Below, piece after piece: positions 62,154 through 64,000 of a stretch of 64,000 nucleotides of DNA. The translations under genes were made by a program, and so were the position numbers. The DNA lies in contig OZ220718.1 of the NCBI GenBank assembly GCA_965116765.1, forward strand, positions 1,922,001 through 1,986,000, read 5' to 3'. Below the pieces are notes generated by a model, which worked only from the letters and a program-made list of their open reading frames with translations, searched no databases and had not been told where the DNA came from. Every line of letters starts with the position of its first letter. Position 1 is the first letter of the stretch. Source of the stretch: JAJEEA01 sp965116765 (lineage in GTDB: Bacteria; Acidobacteriota; Vicinamibacteria; Vicinamibacterales; UBA8438).

Positions 62154-64000
62154 ATGCCGGAGCGGACGAATCGTGGCGTGCGGGCGGGGGCGATGGTCCT
62201 GGCGGGAACGGTGGCCCTGGGCGCGGCGGCGCTCCCCGCCGCCGGCCAGACGGTCGAGTGGCCCGCCTACGCGGCCGACCAGGCCGGCACCAAGTACCTG
62301 CCCCTCGACCAGATCGACGCCGAGACGGTGGCCGACCTCGAGATCGCGTGGCGGCAGCCGGTGATTCCCGACGCCATCCGGAACGGCGAGACCACCCGCG
62401 GCCCCGTCGGCTCGCAGACGACGCCGCTCATGGCGGGGGGCCTGCTCTACTTCAGCACCGGGCTGGGGACCGTGGCGGCCCTCGAGCCGACCACCGGCGA
62501 GGTCGTCTGGAACACCGGGCCGAGCGACGGCGTGCGGGTGCGGCAGACCCGCGGCGTCGCGTACTGGACCGACGGCGAGGAGCGCCGCGTCGTCGCGACC
62601 CTCGGCCCGAAGCTGGTGTCGCTCGACGCCCGCACCGGCCGCCGCGACCCCGGGTTCGGCGAGGCCGGCGAGGTCGACCTGCGCGAGGGCCTGCTGCGCC
62701 CCTTCCCCGACTTCTACTGGAACTCGGCCCCCATCATCGTCAACGACGTCGTCGTCATCGGCTCGTTCGTCGAAGACATCACCACCGCCCAGCGCACCGC
62801 CAACAAGGAGTCGCCGCGCGGCGACGTCCGCGGCTACGACGTGCGGACCGGCGAGCACGTGTGGACGTTCCACACCATTCCCCTCGAGAACGAGTTCGGG
62901 GTGGAGACGTGGGGGGCCGACCCCGTCGACGACCGCGCGTCGTGGGAGTACAGCGGCAACACCAACATGTGGGCCCACCCCACCGGCGACGAGGAGCTGG
63001 GCATCGTCTACCTGCCCCTGTCGACCCCGACCAACGACTACTACGGCGGGCACCGGCCGGGCGACAACCTGTTCGCCGAGAGCCTCGTCGCCGTCGACTC
63101 GCGCACCGGCGAGCGGCTGTGGCACTTCCAGGCCATCCGCCACGGGGTGTGGGACTACGACTTCGCGTCGTCGGCGGTGCTCCTGGACATCACCGTCGAC
63201 GGGCGCGACATCAAGGCGGTCGCGCAGCCCAGCAAGCAGGCGTTCACCTACGTCTTCGACCGGGTCACCGGCGAGCCGGTGTGGCCGATCGAGGACCGGC
63301 CGGTCCCCGACTCGGACGTGCCCGGCGAGCGGCTCTCGCCGACCCAGCCGTTCCCCACCAGGCCCCCGCCGTTCGAGCTGCAGGGCGTGACGGTGGACGA
63401 CCTCATCGACTTCACGCCCGAGCTGCGGGCCGAGGCGGTCGAGCTGCTCGACCAGTACGTGTGGGGGCCGATGTTCACCGCGCCGATCCTGCTCGACCCG
63501 CGGCCGGGGGGCAAGAAGGGCACCGTCTTCAGCCCCGGCACGGCGGGCGGCGCGAGCTGGAGCGGGGCCGGGGTCGACCCCGAGACCGGCATGCTCTACG
63601 TGCCGTCCGCCTACAGCCAGAACGTCGTCGCCCTCGTGCCGTCCGAGCACCCGCGGGCCGACGTGCGGCTGGTGCGGGAGCGGTACACGCCGCTGCTCGG
63701 GCCGCGGGGCCTGTCGATGTTCAAGCCGCCCTACGGCCGGCTGACCGCCATCGACATGAACGCCGGCGACATCGCCTGGCAGGTGGCCAACGGCCCGGGC
63801 CCGCGCGACCACCCGGCGCTGCGCGACCTCGACCTGCCGTGGCTCGGCCAGGGGGGACGCGCCTCGGTGCTCGTCACCAAGTCGCTGGTGTTCCTGGGCG
63901 AGGGCGGCAACACCGGGGTCTCGGCCCTGCCGCAGTGGTACAACGGGCCGGGGGGCAAGATGTTCCGAGCCTACGACAAGGCCACCGGCGAGGTGGTGTG
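62154..64000 (+). CDS. PQQ-dependent dehydrogenase, glucose type (3' end off window)
   Basis: A frame from ATG 62154 stays open to the right edge, at least 615 codons. ATG is preceded by an excellent AGGAGG. A signal peptide (MVLAGTVALGAAALPAAGQ) is followed by WPAYAADQAGTKYLPLDQID, ALEPTTGEVVWNTG, YWNSAPIIVNDVVVIGSF, YYGGHRPGDNLFAESLVAVD, the PQQ-site segment GVWDYDFASSAVLLDI, and TGEPVWPIEDRPVPDSDVPG. These are features of the glucose/quinate quinoprotein group, as in the gene at 3829-5826. It is divergent from the third DUF1592 remnant. Confidence 0.9.
   Translation, partial: MPERTNRGVRAGAMVLAGTVALGAAALPAAGQTVEWPAYAADQAGTKYLPLDQIDAETVADLEIAWRQPVIPDAIRNGETTRGPVGSQTTPLMAGGLLYFSTGLGTVAALEPTTGEVVWNTGPSDGVRVRQTRGVAYWTDGEERRVVATLGPKLVSLDARTGRRDPGFGEAGEVDLREGLLRPFPDFYWNSAPIIVNDVVVIGSFVEDITTAQRTANKESPRGDVRGYDVRTGEHVWTFHTIPLENEFGVETWGADPVDDRASWEYSGNTNMWAHPTGDEELGIVYLPLSTPTNDYYGGHRPGDNLFAESLVAVDSRTGERLWHFQAIRHGVWDYDFASSAVLLDITVDGRDIKAVAQPSKQAFTYVFDRVTGEPVWPIEDRPVPDSDVPGERLSPTQPFPTRPPPFELQGVTVDDLIDFTPELRAEAVELLDQYVWGPMFTAPILLDPRPGGKKGTVFSPGTAGGASWSGAGVDPETGMLYVPSAYSQNVVALVPSEHPRADVRLVRERYTPLLGPRGLSMFKPPYGRLTAIDMNAGDIAWQVANGPGPRDHPALRDLDLPWLGQGGRASVLVTKSLVFLGEGGNTGVSALPQWYNGPGGKMFRAYDKATGEVV

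Noticed and set aside
62037..63812. 591-residue minus-strand ORF
   Set aside because: It is antisense to the third PQQ-dehydrogenase gene, which has a strong ribosome-binding site, signal peptide and family motifs.

Overview
The window is GC-rich (roughly 70%) bacterial chromosome. No rRNA, tRNA, CRISPR array, prophage or intact insertion sequence was seen. The gene content points to Acidobacteriota, most likely a Vicinamibacteria-type lineage. It includes a duplicated-core FtsX/MacB-like permease of the ADOP type, a membrane Ser/Thr kinase with PD40/TolB-like repeats, two DUF1592-DUF1552 pairs with haem c motifs, three PQQ-dependent dehydrogenases, a fused cytochrome c / copper monooxygenase-like protein and DUF5916 and DUF3604 proteins. 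The taxonomic call is an inference from family content; no marker gene is present.

Layout. 1-3.8 kb: accessory genes (end of a DUF234 ATPase, an AbiEii-like nucleotidyltransferase with an unknown partner, a YcaQ-type winged-helix protein and a small ORF that has lost its stop). 3.8-10.2 kb, minus strand: an apparent operon DUF1592 cytochrome > DUF1552 > small lipoprotein > PQQ-dehydrogenase. 10.8-17.1 kb, plus strand: Ser/Thr kinase, cytochrome c/copper monooxygenase-like protein, DUF2911-like protein and a 5'-truncated DUF4389 gene. 17.2-29.8 kb: TolB-like/DUF5916 outer-membrane protein, metal-dependent cyclase, cupin, ADOP permease with a one-base frameshift in a C7 run, DUF3604 protein and a Tiki/ChaN-like protein. 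29.9-34.2 kb: a slipin/GntR operon with a visible operator, then a patch of decayed ATPase and toxin-antitoxin pieces. 34.3-41.9 kb: a sugar-oxidoreductase neighbourhood (two Gfo/Idh/MocA proteins, a TIM-barrel isomerase/epimerase, a sodium:solute symporter and a DUF1080 protein). 42.1-47.2 kb: a tightly coupled cobalt-type nitrile hydratase operon, followed by a type-B carboxylesterase and a second cyclase. 47.6-53.6 kb: threonine aldolase, second PQQ-dehydrogenase, a conserved secreted protein, a DUF368 transporter and a VOC protein. 53.6-60.4 kb: a Fic remnant, then a second DUF1592 > DUF1552 > ankyrin > channel-like operon on the minus strand. 60.5-64 kb: a frameshifted DUF433 antitoxin, a complete antitoxin/PIN pair, a remnant of a third DUF1592 cytochrome and a third PQQ-dehydrogenase running off the right edge.

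How it fits together. Most proteins carry Sec or Tat-like signals or lipoboxes, so much of the window serves the periplasm and outer membrane: quinoprotein oxidations feeding c-type cytochromes, secreted sugar enzymes and cupin or cyclase hydrolases. The most unusual item is the nitrile hydratase operon. A 32-codon mini-ORF duplicates the N-terminus of the beta subunit and sits between alpha and beta, coupled to both by ATGA overlaps. The intergenic regions also hold several inverted or direct repeats that no gene explains.
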